DNA from: a virus
Reading direction: 5' to 3' (one strand)
Virus record (IMG/VR): IMGVR_UViG_3300017991_000302
Location: 1-31,028 of that record
Length of the DNA: 31,028 nt
Shown: positions 16,231 to 23,701 of the stretch, one piece after another
Position numbering within the stretch: the first letter of the stretch is position 1
Layout of the letters: every line of letters begins with the position of its first letter
Position numbers and translations under genes: made by a program
The notes under the pieces: generated by a model
The model's database searches: none
Told to the model about the DNA's origin: nothing
The model's input: the letters and a program-made list of their open reading frames with translations, nothing else

Positions 16231-16848
16231 ATGCGACATTTAAAACCCATTGACTATAATGGGAGACCCCTCGAAAAATTTTCTCGGGGGGTTTCCAGAT
16301 TTGTTGACGAAATTAATACTCAACCAATTCCCTATGAACTTCACATTATTCATAAGGAATATCGGTTGCCTTTAAATAAAGAGCTATCAAAAAATAAACA
16401 TTATAATATATTATATATAATTGCCAAGTTATGTAAAGTTAAACTTATGTGGAGAATGGTTCTTGATAGAGAAAAATTTATAGCAATTAAAGCACTTTGG
16501 ATAATTGGAGAACCTCATTATGTTTTCTTGTGTAAAAAACTTTTAGATCATTTCTTCAGGACATACCACGGATATTATATTTGGATTTGTAATAATAAGA
16601 AAGAAGTATCTAAAAGGGCAGGATACAAGAACGTTAGATCATATGCTAGCAAACAAGTTGACTTATTGGAAGATACAACATATTTTGTAATAAGTAAAAA
16701 ACTAGAAACTGATAGGAAACATGAGATTTGGTTAGAAGATCACATCAAAGTCCAGTTTAAATTAGATTATAAAGATTACCTTACTGATAAACCTGAATAT
16801 TACCATGCCATCAGTGAATATTTCTTTCATAAAAGAATGGTACTATGA
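16231..16848 (+). CDS. unknown protein, first gene of its promoter
   Basis: 205 residues, not recognised. The ATG at 16231 is chosen over 16213 because the promoter -7 box (16201-16208) leaves no leader for the latter, while 16231 has an A-rich leader at the distance seen for the other promoters. The protein is basic and aromatic, with a possible amphipathic N-terminus, no membrane segment and a C-terminal half rich in Tyr and Lys. It uses more C and less G than its neighbours. It overlaps the next gene by four bases (ATGA). Confidence 0.7.
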   Translation: MRHLKPIDYNGRPLEKFSRGVSRFVDEINTQPIPYELHIIHKEYRLPLNKELSKNKHYNILYIIAKLCKVKLMWRMVLDREKFIAIKALWIIGEPHYVFLCKKLLDHFFRTYHGYYIWICNNKKEVSKRAGYKNVRSYASKQVDLLEDTTYFVISKKLETDRKHEIWLEDHIKVQFKLDYKDYLTDKPEYYHAISEYFFHKRMVL

Positions 16849-17219
16849 ACCGGTATAAAGATTTTTTGGAAAAATACAATCGAACTCGTCAGAGACTCGA
16901 AGAATTGGAATTGGAATACCAAGACCAAAAGAAAGGGGAAATATATCTGAAGAGAAAGAATAACCTTATAAGTTATGGGAAAGATATTTATAGGAAAATG
17001 TTAAACATTGGGACTTCTGGCAATATATGCCATATACAAGGAAAAAGATCTAGACCCCATGTCAAGAATCCTAATGTGATGGTACAGGAAAGATTTAATC
17101 TTTATTTTGTGAATGTGAGTGAGGAAGAAGTTAGTGCATTAGTTAAATTGCACATAAAAAACGTTGATCATTACATAGTTAAGTTCATTAGACCCGGTAT
17201 GTTAATTATCACTAGTTGA
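16845..17219 (+). CDS. unknown basic coiled-coil protein
   Basis: 124 residues. The first 45 are a charged coiled coil (RTRQRLEELELEYQDQKKGE); the rest is likely a small beta domain with SEEEVSALVKLHIKNVDHYI and a final strand KFIRPGMLIITS. No family is recognised. It overlaps the previous stop (ATGA) and is followed at once by AAAGTACTAG, the element also seen at other operon ends. Confidence 0.65.
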   Translation: MNRYKDFLEKYNRTRQRLEELELEYQDQKKGEIYLKRKNNLISYGKDIYRKMLNIGTSGNICHIQGKRSRPHVKNPNVMVQERFNLYFVNVSEEEVSALVKLHIKNVDHYIVKFIRPGMLIITS

Positions 17220-17296
17220 AAGTACTAGATTTGGGAAAACTACTATTAATCTTAAATAGGAAGTTCAGTTTATTGTTTAATTAAAACCAAAATGAA

Positions 17297-17734
17297 ATGG
17301 CAAAAGTTAAGAATTATGACGAAGCCCTTGAGCAGGTAAGTACCCTCAGGGAGGAACTTAAGGAGAAAAGATCAGAGCTCCGCGAGTTTAAACAGGAAAA
17401 CAAAGTCAAAAAGGGAAAAACTCCCGAGGACGCAAAAGTTGCGGCTCAGCTTGAAAAGCTCGAGAAAGCTCAGGAAGATTTGAGGGAAAAAGTGGAAGAA
17501 GCAAAAGCAGCAGCGAAAGAATTGAAACCCCGGAAAGAACGGCAGACCAAGTATGATTACCCGGCTGATTGCATCACTGATGCAGACAAGAAAAAATATC
17601 GGGCAAAAATGCGTCGGGAGGCAAAGAAATCCGAGAAGGGAGAAACTGAGGAAAAAACTGAGGAAAAAACTGAAAAGGCTGCTCCCAAGAAAAAACCCCT
17701 CAAGAAAAAGGTCGCCGCTGAAGATGAAGACTGA
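17297..17734 (+). CDS. lysine-rich coiled-coil protein, probably highly expressed
   Basis: 145 residues, over one quarter Lys. Residues 8-75 are a heptad-like coiled coil. At 85-107 lies the motif KYDYPADC...KKKYRAKMRR, shared with the proteins at 14381 and 21856. The tail has alternating E/K repeats (ETEEKTEEKTEK) then KKKPLKKK. Codon use differs from the surrounding genes: more GCC, CTC, CCC, GAG and CGG. With its own leader and a strong terminator just after the stop, this points to a separately transcribed, abundant protein. A histone-like or virion-internal DNA-binding role is inferred. Confidence 0.8.
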   Translation: MAKVKNYDEALEQVSTLREELKEKRSELREFKQENKVKKGKTPEDAKVAAQLEKLEKAQEDLREKVEEAKAAAKELKPRKERQTKYDYPADCITDADKKKYRAKMRREAKKSEKGETEEKTEEKTEKAAPKKKPLKKKVAAEDED

Positions 17735-17750
17735 TCTTCATTTCTCTAAT

Positions 17751-17786
17751 AGAGACCCCAGTCCCATTCTGGGGTCTCTTTGTTTT
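17751..17786 (+). terminator. Rho-independent terminator
   Basis: AGAGACCCCAG (17751-17761) pairs perfectly over 11 bases with CTGGGGTCTCT (17769-17779) around a seven-base loop and runs into TTTGTTTT. It follows the lysine-rich protein gene by 17 bases. Confidence 0.93.
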
Positions 17787-17809
17787 ATACATTTAAAAAC
17801 ATAGGGACC

Positions 17810-18601
17810 ATGGAAAAAAAACTTAGAATACAATTATTTGATGAGGAAGGGAGATTAATGGATGATCGAACCGTTTCTCAAGATCCGGAATTTAGTAAAG
17901 GTCCAAAAGAAGTTCATAAAGGACTTTTTAGAATTGAATTTACTCTTGAAACTCCGGATGATGTGGATAAATCCAAGATTTATATGGATAAATTAGTGGG
18001 TAACTTATCTTTGGAAGTTCCCAAAAAGATTAAGAAGTCTCAAATTATTCCTAATGACCCTCAATATCGAGAAAATCTACTTGAAGGCATTTTAAAAATT
18101 GAGAATCTGGACCAAGACATTTTGATTAAGGAATTGAGAAAACTTGGATTTGTTTTCAGGACTTGGGATTTTCTTCAGATGGTAAATTTACCAGAATTAA
18201 ATATCAAAGATCGTCATCAGGACAAATATGAATGGATGATTAGAGAAATTCGACGAGCTAAGAACCCTAAATCAGATAAATATGATCCCATGTTGGTTTT
18301 TGGGATTAAATTGATGGATGAACCAGATGAAAGGGTAGTTATTTATTTGAATGGAGAATACCTTAAAACCATTAAAATCTCAATTCCCTCTAATCCTAAG
18401 GAGGTTGTGAAGAGAACAGATATACTTAAATTTCCTGAGTATATGACTCCTGAAGAACGTGAGAAATTCCGTATCGAGCTTAGATCTTATGAAAATAATC
18501 CTGAAAAACAAATTTCAAAATTCTTTGATCGATGGATGAAATGGGTAAAGAATGTCCCAAATTTGGCTAATCCAAATCCCCATAAAAAAGATCAGGATTA
18601 G
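17810..18601 (+). CDS. unknown acidic/basic mixed protein
   Basis: 263 residues from ATG 17810; an upstream in-frame TTG lies inside the terminator and is rejected. The protein is soluble and charged, with a beta-rich N-terminal half (KKLRIQLFDEEGRLMDD), a central MVNLPELNIKDRHQDKYEWM segment and a C-terminal helix ending in PHKKDQD. No family is recognised. No promoter is obvious between the terminator and this gene, so it may depend on read-through. Confidence 0.7.
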   Translation: MEKKLRIQLFDEEGRLMDDRTVSQDPEFSKGPKEVHKGLFRIEFTLETPDDVDKSKIYMDKLVGNLSLEVPKKIKKSQIIPNDPQYRENLLEGILKIENLDQDILIKELRKLGFVFRTWDFLQMVNLPELNIKDRHQDKYEWMIREIRRAKNPKSDKYDPMLVFGIKLMDEPDERVVIYLNGEYLKTIKISIPSNPKEVVKRTDILKFPEYMTPEEREKFRIELRSYENNPEKQISKFFDRWMKWVKNVPNLANPNPHKKDQD

Positions 18602-18631
18602 TTGCAATTAGGATATATTATTATTAATTTG
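18602..18631 (+). promoter_or_regulatory. Bacteroidetes-type promoter, phage-extended form
   Basis: TTG at 18602-18604, 19 bases, then TTAATTTG at 18624-18631 (seven of eight bases of the -7 box). TTGCAATTAGG matches the TTGCA...GG extension of the family. The ATG of the next gene is 19 bases beyond. Confidence 0.6.
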
Positions 18632-18649
18632 CATTAATTATAATTATAT

Positions 18650-19024
18650 ATGGAACTAACATCTGCTCAATGTACCATTGTCGAAAAGGTATGCTCTGCT
18701 CAATTTGCATCACTTGAAGATCTTCTTAGGATGGATGATTTGGGGATATTAGATAATGGGGAACATTATAATAAAATTCTCGCTGATGTGGGATTAGATA
18801 AATTAGATTTTGATAGAGAAGTAATTGAAACTTATGATAGATTTCAGATTATTCAAATGAGTCCTAATAAATTATTTGAGATCCTTGATATTGTAGATAT
18901 TGAGATATTTGAATACATTATGTTTCTTTACCGTAATCAGTTGGAGAATAAATATCCTAAGGCATATGCTAACCTCATGCAAAAGCTATTTATTTGGAAA
19001 CAAATTCATATATTTCGATCATGA
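18650..19024 (+). CDS. unknown acidic helical protein
   Basis: 124 residues, not recognised. It is acidic and predominantly helical, with Leu/Ile/Phe-rich repeats such as NKLFEILDIVDIEIFEYIMF (near 75-95), a long hydrophobic-acidic helix but not a clear membrane span. It starts directly after the promoter at 18602 and overlaps the KTSC gene by four bases. Confidence 0.65.
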   Translation: MELTSAQCTIVEKVCSAQFASLEDLLRMDDLGILDNGEHYNKILADVGLDKLDFDREVIETYDRFQIIQMSPNKLFEILDIVDIEIFEYIMFLYRNQLENKYPKAYANLMQKLFIWKQIHIFRS

Positions 19025-19242
19025 AAAGATCAAAAGTTGAATCAACGAATATTGTAGAGATTGGGTATGATATGCCCACGCTTACATTGCAAATTAAGTT
19101 TCAGAATGGGAGTCTATATGATTATTGGCCTATTAAGAAAAGTATTTATGACCAATTCATGTCGGCAGAAAGTAAAGGTAAGTTCTTTTTTAAGAATATT
19201 CGAAATAATAAGGACATTAATTATAGAAGAGTAGATATATGA
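19021..19242 (+). CDS. KTSC-domain protein
   Basis: 73 residues from ATG 19021, overlapping the previous stop (ATGA). The KTSC layout is clear: S-x-x-I-V-E-I-G-Y-D near the N-terminus, LTLQIKFQNGSLYDYW, a short helix with YDQFMSAES, and GKFFFKNIR near the end. KTSC proteins are small single-domain proteins common in phages and bacteria, some fused to nucleic-acid enzymes; the function is not established. It overlaps the next gene by four bases. Confidence 0.85.
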   Translation: MKRSKVESTNIVEIGYDMPTLTLQIKFQNGSLYDYWPIKKSIYDQFMSAESKGKFFFKNIRNNKDINYRRVDI

Positions 19243-19433
19243 AGAAAATTGCTTTTATTATTTTGATGGTCGGAGTGTTTACATTAAAAGTTAAAGCTCC
19301 CGAAAAATCTGAAAAATTCTCTGGTCCCCAATATTGGACACATGGGAGAGATATGGTATTTTATATTTATCCCGAAGATTATCATTCTAGAAAGATTGAA
19401 GAAATCCTTAATGACACTAATACTATTAAATAA
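19239..19433 (+). CDS. small secreted or membrane-anchored protein
   Basis: 64 residues. The first 20 (MKKIAFIILMVGVFTLKVKA) form a typical signal peptide or single membrane anchor: basic start and hydrophobic core. The remaining 44 are polar and aromatic (YWTHGRDMVFYIYPEDY). No family is recognised. A site of action in the envelope or periplasm is inferred. Confidence 0.6.
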   Translation: MKKIAFIILMVGVFTLKVKAPEKSEKFSGPQYWTHGRDMVFYIYPEDYHSRKIEEILNDTNTIK

Positions 19434-19467
19434 TGTAACAGATTATTAATCAATAATTATCGGTACT

Positions 19468-20271
19468 ATGAAACTGAATGACTTGTATTTTCCGGTGCAA
19501 AAGATTCCGAATCCATCTTTAGAAGATGGTGTGGAATTGCCTTCTGGACTGCAATATGCGGTACAGATAACGAAACCAGATGGTACTTCTAGAATAGTAA
19601 ATTACTGTTCTGAAATATATCATTTGGTCCCAAATGATCAAATTATTCCTCTGTTCTTGGATGAAATCTCTAAGTATTATCAAATAGAAGTTTCTTCGAA
19701 AATTAGAGATTGGGCAAGATTTTTTATCGATTTTGTAATTATGGATAAAGCTATCCAAATTATAAAAGGTGATAATGTTTTTCCTAAAATTCGAGTAATT
19801 AATTCTTATGATGGGTCTTATCGATATCAATATATCGAAGGACTTTGGAGACAAATTTGCAGTAATGGATTAGGAGTATGGGAGAAAAAAACAAGAATTT
19901 CTAAAACCCATACTCCAGCTATTGGGGAGGAAGTTTCTTTTGAAAAGGTAATGCAGTTAACTTCGAAATTTTTAGCAGATTTATCGAAACATACTGATGT
20001 TTACCAAGAACTTGCGGATTCTTCAGTTAGAGATGCAACTTCTCGAATTGAGGAAGTAATCGAAGAAACGGGATTCCCATCTTCTCTTCAGGAGGATGTT
20101 CTTTATCGGGTAGAGGAAGAAAGAAACCTATTGAATTTGAATGAGATAAATGATTGGTTGGTATATAATGCTTTCAATTATCAACTCAATCATAATGAGG
20201 GGTTGAAGGCAAAAGAAAATAAGAAGGAGAGGATGGATCAGGAGGTTCTCGATTTCTTACTTTCTTACTGA
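19468..20271 (+). CDS. DUF932-like (phage/plasmid-like) protein
   Basis: 267 residues. The pattern R-V-I-N-S-Y-D-G-S-Y near 128-137, followed by EGLWRQICSNGL near 144-155, matches the DUF932 family of phage and plasmid proteins, often found near recombination genes but without assigned activity. The C-terminal third is helical and acidic. It uses a preceding GGTACTATG context and is followed by an overlap with the next start. No enzymatic residues can be named. Confidence 0.65.
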   Translation: MKLNDLYFPVQKIPNPSLEDGVELPSGLQYAVQITKPDGTSRIVNYCSEIYHLVPNDQIIPLFLDEISKYYQIEVSSKIRDWARFFIDFVIMDKAIQIIKGDNVFPKIRVINSYDGSYRYQYIEGLWRQICSNGLGVWEKKTRISKTHTPAIGEEVSFEKVMQLTSKFLADLSKHTDVYQELADSSVRDATSRIEEVIEETGFPSSLQEDVLYRVEEERNLLNLNEINDWLVYNAFNYQLNHNEGLKAKENKKERMDQEVLDFLLSY

Positions 20272-20627
20272 TGAAGACAAATCGAGAAGTTAATAGGGAT
20301 CTTATTATAATTGTATTAATAGGAATCCTATTAGGTTTTCTCATCGCTTTCATGGATAGGGATAAATCTCCTGATATTGAACCCTCTATGATTCCCCCGC
20401 CACCAGATAATACTGGCGGTTGGTACTATGATTTCGATGAAGAAGAATGGATGAATCTCTATCGAGGTAATCCTCGAGCTAAGGGGGTAGAAAGAACCCA
20501 TAAGCCCTATTTAGATAAGGATGAAATTCAGGAATACCTTGAGGATCATATTGATGGGTATCTTGAAAGTACTTATTGGGGTGAGGAATATGATTTAGAT
20601 GATGAACTTGAAGATGAAATAAAATGA
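20271..20627 (+). CDS. single-span membrane protein with acidic tail
   Basis: 118 residues. Residues 9-27 (RDLIIIVLIGILLGFLIAFM) are one membrane span. The tail is proline-rich (SMIPPPPDN) then strongly acidic (DLDDELEDEIK). Arrangement suggests an inner-membrane anchor with a large soluble acidic part. One copy of TCGAGCTAAGGGGG is at 20474. It shares one base with the previous stop and four with the next start. Confidence 0.65.
   Translation: MKTNREVNRDLIIIVLIGILLGFLIAFMDRDKSPDIEPSMIPPPPDNTGGWYYDFDEEEWMNLYRGNPRAKGVERTHKPYLDKDEIQEYLEDHIDGYLESTYWGEEYDLDDELEDEIK
20474..20484 (+). repeat. TCGAGCTAAGG repeat, copy 6
   Basis: In the membrane-protein gene at 20271, read as Arg-Ala-Lys. Between copies 5 and 6 lie near matches TCGAGCTAT at 15927 and ACGAGCTAAG at 18253. 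Confidence 0.7.
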
Positions 20628-20974
20628 TGGAAACAGTTGAAATTACATTTTGGGGTTATTTGTGTTTTGCAGGAGTTATATTTTTCATAATACTTACTTT
20701 TGTAAAAGGTCAGGAATATTATGGGGAACCAGAATTTGTGGACTTTAGAAGAATTAGGGATGAAATAACTATTTTCGAATTTGAAGTTAAAGCTATTTAT
20801 CGTCCGACTAAATGGGGTGAACTTATGGGGAGAAAGGAAGAAATAATAGTATATGCGGGTTCTGGTCTTTTTTGGTATAATGTAAACGATTGGAAAGAAG
20901 CTTCTAATAAGGTATGTTTATGGTTACATAATGAACAAAGAAAATTAGAATATAAAGAAATAACTAAGTCCTAA
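20624..20974 (+). CDS. single-span membrane protein
   Basis: 116 residues with two adjacent possible ATGs (20624, 20627). Residues 7-27 (FWGYLCFAGVIFFIILTFV) are a membrane span. The rest is a soluble domain with strands and aromatic residues (IYRPTKWGELMGRKEEIIV). It is coupled with the preceding membrane protein, so the two may work together in the inner membrane. No family is recognised. Confidence 0.65.
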   Translation: MMETVEITFWGYLCFAGVIFFIILTFVKGQEYYGEPEFVDFRRIRDEITIFEFEVKAIYRPTKWGELMGRKEEIIVYAGSGLFWYNVNDWKEASNKVCLWLHNEQRKLEYKEITKS

Positions 20975-20978
20975 AAAG

Positions 20979-21020
20979 TACTGGTTTTGTTGCACTGGGA
21001 CATCAGGGTTTTTATATTTG
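20979..21020 (+). promoter_or_regulatory. Bacteroidetes-type promoter, phage-extended form
   Basis: TTG at 20990-20992, 20 bases, then TATATTTG at 21013-21020: a full match to the Bacteroidetes consensus. CTGGTTTTGTTGCACTGGG upstream is the extended element of the family. An AAAGTACT word lies just before it, at the preceding stop. Confidence 0.8.
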
Positions 21021-21056
21021 CATTATATTAATTATTAATTATGCAAAACTCACACC

Positions 21057-21776
21057 ATGGCACCTGAAAATGTACTCGAAAAAATTCAAAAACTCCTTGA
21101 CCTTCAATCGGGAGCTGAGAAAATTGGATCTTTGGAGGAAGCTAACAATGCTGCTGAAAAGGTTCAACGTTTGCTAACCAAATATAATTTGGGTATGGCA
21201 GATGTAAACCTTCATTCTACTAAGAATGGATTTGATATCAAGAAATTTGATTTTACAGACATCCAGAAAAAGAAGAATGAGGGGGAATGGATTTTTGCTT
21301 TGTATAATGCTCTTTCCCGGATAAATTATTGTCATTTGGTAATTGTTCAACGATATATTTTAAACCAGGGAATTGTAAACTATGGAGTAATAGTTGGGAC
21401 TAAAACCAATGTAGGGGTAGTAAGGAAATTAAGTTTAAGAATGGAGGAAAGGGTTCGTACATTTGAGAAAGAAGCCTGGAAATCTGAAGGACATCTTCGG
21501 TATAAAAACCGTAATGCTTGGAAACGGGCTTATTTCATGGGAGCGGTACAAGGGTTAAAACATCAGCTTGAAGAGGCAAGGGAAAGGGAAAAAAGAGAAA
21601 ATACCCAGGTAAATACCTTAGTTGTTCAAAATGATAAGCAACTTCGAGAGGCATTAGGTCGAATATTTCCTAATCTTACTTCTAAGGGAAAAAAGAGATC
21701 TTTATCAAACGAAGAAGCTCTTCGCCGGGGATATCATGATGGTAGAAATATGCCTACGGGGGAACATTTAAAATAA
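21057..21776 (+). CDS. DUF2786-domain protein
   Basis: 239 residues. The first 50 have the DUF2786 pattern: VLEKIQKLLDL, then EEANNAAEKVQRLLTKYNLG. The central part has IFALYNALSRINYCHLV and GTKTNVGVVRKLSLRMEE, as in the C-terminal domain usually paired with DUF2786 in phage proteins. The tail is basic with RRGYHDGRNMP. Its function is unknown; members are common in phages. It is the only gene of its own promoter (20979-21020). Confidence 0.8.
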   Translation: MAPENVLEKIQKLLDLQSGAEKIGSLEEANNAAEKVQRLLTKYNLGMADVNLHSTKNGFDIKKFDFTDIQKKKNEGEWIFALYNALSRINYCHLVIVQRYILNQGIVNYGVIVGTKTNVGVVRKLSLRMEERVRTFEKEAWKSEGHLRYKNRNAWKRAYFMGAVQGLKHQLEEAREREKRENTQVNTLVVQNDKQLREALGRIFPNLTSKGKKRSLSNEEALRRGYHDGRNMPTGEHLK

Positions 21777-21780
21777 TTTC

Positions 21781-21819
21781 GGGTTTGGTTGCATACAGGA
21801 CAATAATTGCATATATTTA
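21781..21819 (+). promoter_or_regulatory. Bacteroidetes-type promoter, phage-extended form
   Basis: TTG at 21789-21791, 20 bases, then TATATTTA at 21812-21819 (seven of eight of the -7 box). GGGTTTGGTTGCATACAGG is the extended element. The ATG is 37 bases beyond, the same distance as for the gene at 21057. Confidence 0.7.
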
Positions 21820-21855
21820 TATTATATTATAATGGTAATCTAAAAACCGATTGAC

Positions 21856-22140
21856 ATGACGACTACAAAGAAAACTGTGAAAAAGCCTATTACAAAAAGG
21901 CAGAAAATCACAGAAGCAAACAAAGCTGCTACCGTTCAGAAGGTAGTGACCCGAAGGGAACTTAAATACCAGTATCCCAAAGGGATGACCGACACCCTGA
22001 AAAGGAAAGCCTATCGTCAGAAGGTTCGTAATACCATCTATAAGATGCAACGCGAACTGAATAAACTGAAGGGGGAGGAAAAGACCACCAAAAAGGTGGA
22101 ACTGGATGCTTTCAAGGCTCAACATCTCTCACAGGTTTAA
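21856..22140 (+). CDS. small very basic protein, probably highly expressed
   Basis: 94 residues, about a quarter Lys. At 37-59 it carries KYQYPKGM...KAYRQKVRN, the motif shared with the proteins at 14381 and 17297. The N-terminus is KTVKKPITKRQK and the C-terminus a short amphipathic helix. Codon use is richer in GC than in neighbours (ACC, CTG, CGC, AAG). It has its own promoter and two terminators. These signs suggest an abundant DNA-binding or structural protein. No named family. Confidence 0.8.
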   Translation: MTTTKKTVKKPITKRQKITEANKAATVQKVVTRRELKYQYPKGMTDTLKRKAYRQKVRNTIYKMQRELNKLKGEEKTTKKVELDAFKAQHLSQV

Positions 22141-22146
22141 ACCTGC

Positions 22147-22190
22147 TCTCTCCATGGTTCGATTCCAATGGAGAGAACTATCTTTTGTTT
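22147..22190 (+). terminator. hairpin terminator, first of a tandem pair
   Basis: TCTCTCCAT (22147-22155) pairs over nine bases with ATGGAGAGA (22168-22176); an inner GG/CC pair with one bulged A extends it. The loop is TTCGATT. A T-rich run TCTTTTGTTT follows after four bases. The GGTTCGATTCC core resembles a tRNA T-arm, but no tRNA can be folded. Confidence 0.7.
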
Positions 22191-22202
22191 CCATGATTGG
22201 GG

Positions 22203-22237
22203 GGGGAACTTCGGGTGGTCCCGGGTTCCCCTTTTTT
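22203..22237 (+). terminator. strong Rho-independent terminator, second of a tandem pair
   Basis: GGGGAAC (22203-22209) pairs with GTTCCCC (22225-22231), and inner CGGG with CCCG around a TGGT loop; TTTTTT follows directly. It isolates the basic-protein gene from the next operon. Confidence 0.92.
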
Positions 22238-22251
22238 AACTTTAAAGCCTT

Positions 22252-22659
22252 ATGAAAAAGTCAACACAAAAGGTATTTGATTGTATATCTGAAATGTATA
22301 AAGATGTACAACATGAGGGGTGGTTTAAAAATGCAAGCGCTTACATTAATGCTCATGGGGCTAACGCTGCGTTGAGTGCTGCTATGAAAGAACTGGGTAT
22401 AATTACTGAAATCAATAGAGGTAAATATACTTGGAATAATGGAGAACCTACGGAAACTACTGCTTTAAGACTAGTAGATTATATGAATGAAAGGGTTAAA
22501 AAGCAGGCAAAAGAAAAGACTTTGGAAAAATATAGATCTTTGGATCCTCTCATTGACGAGCTATATGAATATTTTGCTGAGTGTGAGAAATATGGTATTC
22601 CTAAAGATAAGAGAAAAGAATATGTAAAGGATCAGTATCTTAAAAAACATAAAAAATGA
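22252..22659 (+). CDS. unknown protein, possible winged-helix
   Basis: 135 residues. The N-terminal 65 (STQKVFDCISEMYKDVQHEG, then ANAALSAAMKELGIITEI and NRGKYTW) resemble a winged-helix layout of three helices and a hairpin. The C-terminal half is a charged coiled coil ending in KKHKK. DNA binding is possible but no specific family is recognised. It starts 15 bases after the strong terminator and overlaps the next gene by four bases. Confidence 0.65.
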   Translation: MKKSTQKVFDCISEMYKDVQHEGWFKNASAYINAHGANAALSAAMKELGIITEINRGKYTWNNGEPTETTALRLVDYMNERVKKQAKEKTLEKYRSLDPLIDELYEYFAECEKYGIPKDKRKEYVKDQYLKKHKK

Positions 22660-22850
22660 TTCTTCAGGAAAAATTTAACGTTCATGGTCCATACCGGGTA
22701 TTAAGATACCAAAATGAATGGTATGTGATTGGGAATGGGGAAATAATTCCTATGCTCTCTTCTGAGCAGGCAAATGAATTTGTCTGGTCAAGAACTTTTG
22801 ATAAATTAACATGGACAGGTATTAAAATTAAAAGCCATGAAAACAGATGA
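22656..22850 (+). CDS. small unknown protein
   Basis: 64 residues, beta-rich (GPYRVLRYQNEWYVIGNGEI), with no membrane span. No family is recognised. It overlaps both neighbours (4 and 14 bases), so it is read within the operon beginning at 22252. Confidence 0.6.
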   Translation: MILQEKFNVHGPYRVLRYQNEWYVIGNGEIIPMLSSEQANEFVWSRTFDKLTWTGIKIKSHENR

Positions 22851-23037
22851 AGATTATCTTCATGAGACTGAGATGAGAAAAGCTCAGAATTACAATCATA
22901 GAATGGATGCCTGGAATGAAATTAGAGGAGAAAATCCTAAAACCAATGATCGGGCTTTTGGATGTGGTATTGCTTTTATCCTGATTATTATGATTGGTAC
23001 TCTGATTATAGCAATTGTTGAAAGGTTTGCAAATTAA
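22837..23037 (+). CDS. small tail-anchored membrane protein
   Basis: 66 residues. A polar N-terminal half is followed by one membrane span near the C-terminus (GIAFILIIMIGTLIIAIVE, about 43-62) and a short RFAN tail. The layout suits a tail-anchored inner-membrane protein. No family is recognised. It ends the operon that starts at 22252. Confidence 0.6.
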   Translation: MKTDEDYLHETEMRKAQNYNHRMDAWNEIRGENPKTNDRAFGCGIAFILIIMIGTLIIAIVERFAN

Positions 23038-23041
23038 GTTG

Positions 23042-23071
23042 CTAGTGCATTTTGATAGTAAAATGAACTAG
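23042..23071 (+). repeat. intergenic hairpin with CTAGT ends
   Basis: CTAGT-G-CATTTT pairs with AAAATG-A-ACTAG around a six-base loop (one mismatch in 12). TATAAATAG follows at 23077, like the late-type word at 15316. It may be a weak terminator next to a promoter for the gene at 23133. Confidence 0.45.
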
Positions 23072-23132
23072 TTACTTATAAATAGATAATTGTGTTCTAG
23101 AATAGAAAGAAAACAACCTAAAAGTTATACCC

Positions 23133-23597
23133 ATGGCAACAACAGACGTAAAAGAAATTAAAAGAATGGTAAATGAGGTAATAGATCCTATCATTGGTGA
23201 AGCTTTGGAAAGTTTGAATAGGCATTTACTTAAGGACATTTCTAAAGCGCTAATAGAGATTCATAACGAGGTAAAAGTGGGAATGATGGATATAGATTTT
23301 CAACTTATGGATTTGAGAACTGCATTATTAGCAGAGTTATTTCAGTTATTTGTCCAAAAAGGAGTATCTGTTGTAGGAATGGCTTTATCTGAAGATCAAT
23401 TAGATTTTTCTATTTTGATGGATGATGGTTGGAATGATATTAATTATATGACTCAAGATATTCATAATCATATGAAAGAAAATTCTAATCTTCGGGTGTT
23501 ATGGCTTTGGAATAATTGTTCTAAGGTTACTGCATCCGGGGATGGAAAAAGTTTAAGATTTATATTCAATCCTCGAGCTAACGATATTAAAGGATAA
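23133..23597 (+). CDS. unknown acidic protein
   Basis: 154 residues, not recognised. A helical N-terminus with heptad-like spacing (about 5-70) suggests oligomerisation, followed by an alpha/beta part (DFSILMDDGWNDINY; NLRVLWLWNNCSKVTA). No signal peptide or membrane span. A TCGAGCTAA copy lies at its 3' end (23573). About 165 bases of non-coding DNA follow, holding the next promoter. Confidence 0.65.
   Translation: MATTDVKEIKRMVNEVIDPIIGEALESLNRHLLKDISKALIEIHNEVKVGMMDIDFQLMDLRTALLAELFQLFVQKGVSVVGMALSEDQLDFSILMDDGWNDINYMTQDIHNHMKENSNLRVLWLWNNCSKVTASGDGKSLRFIFNPRANDIKG
23573..23581 (+). repeat. TCGAGCTAA repeat, copy 7
   Basis: At the 3' end of the gene at 23133, read as Arg-Ala-Asn. Confidence 0.7.
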
Positions 23598-23701
23598 AGG
23601 TTGGATTTGGATATTTATGAGAATAGAAAGAGATAAATTGGTTCCTAAAAGTTTGCATTGATGGAGTTAACATGGCTTTAAAAAATGGATTAAAATAAGT
23701 T

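Noticed and set aside
21817-22125. A minus-strand 102-codon frame opposite the basic-protein gene
   Set aside because: It lies opposite a gene with its own promoter, motif and terminators; its composition is that expected from the reverse of lysine-rich codons.
22147-22176. A tRNA gene suggested by GGTTCGATTCC
   Set aside because: The T-stem has only three pairs, no CCA or acceptor partner lies at the proper distance, and the flanks pair with each other as a simple terminator hairpin.
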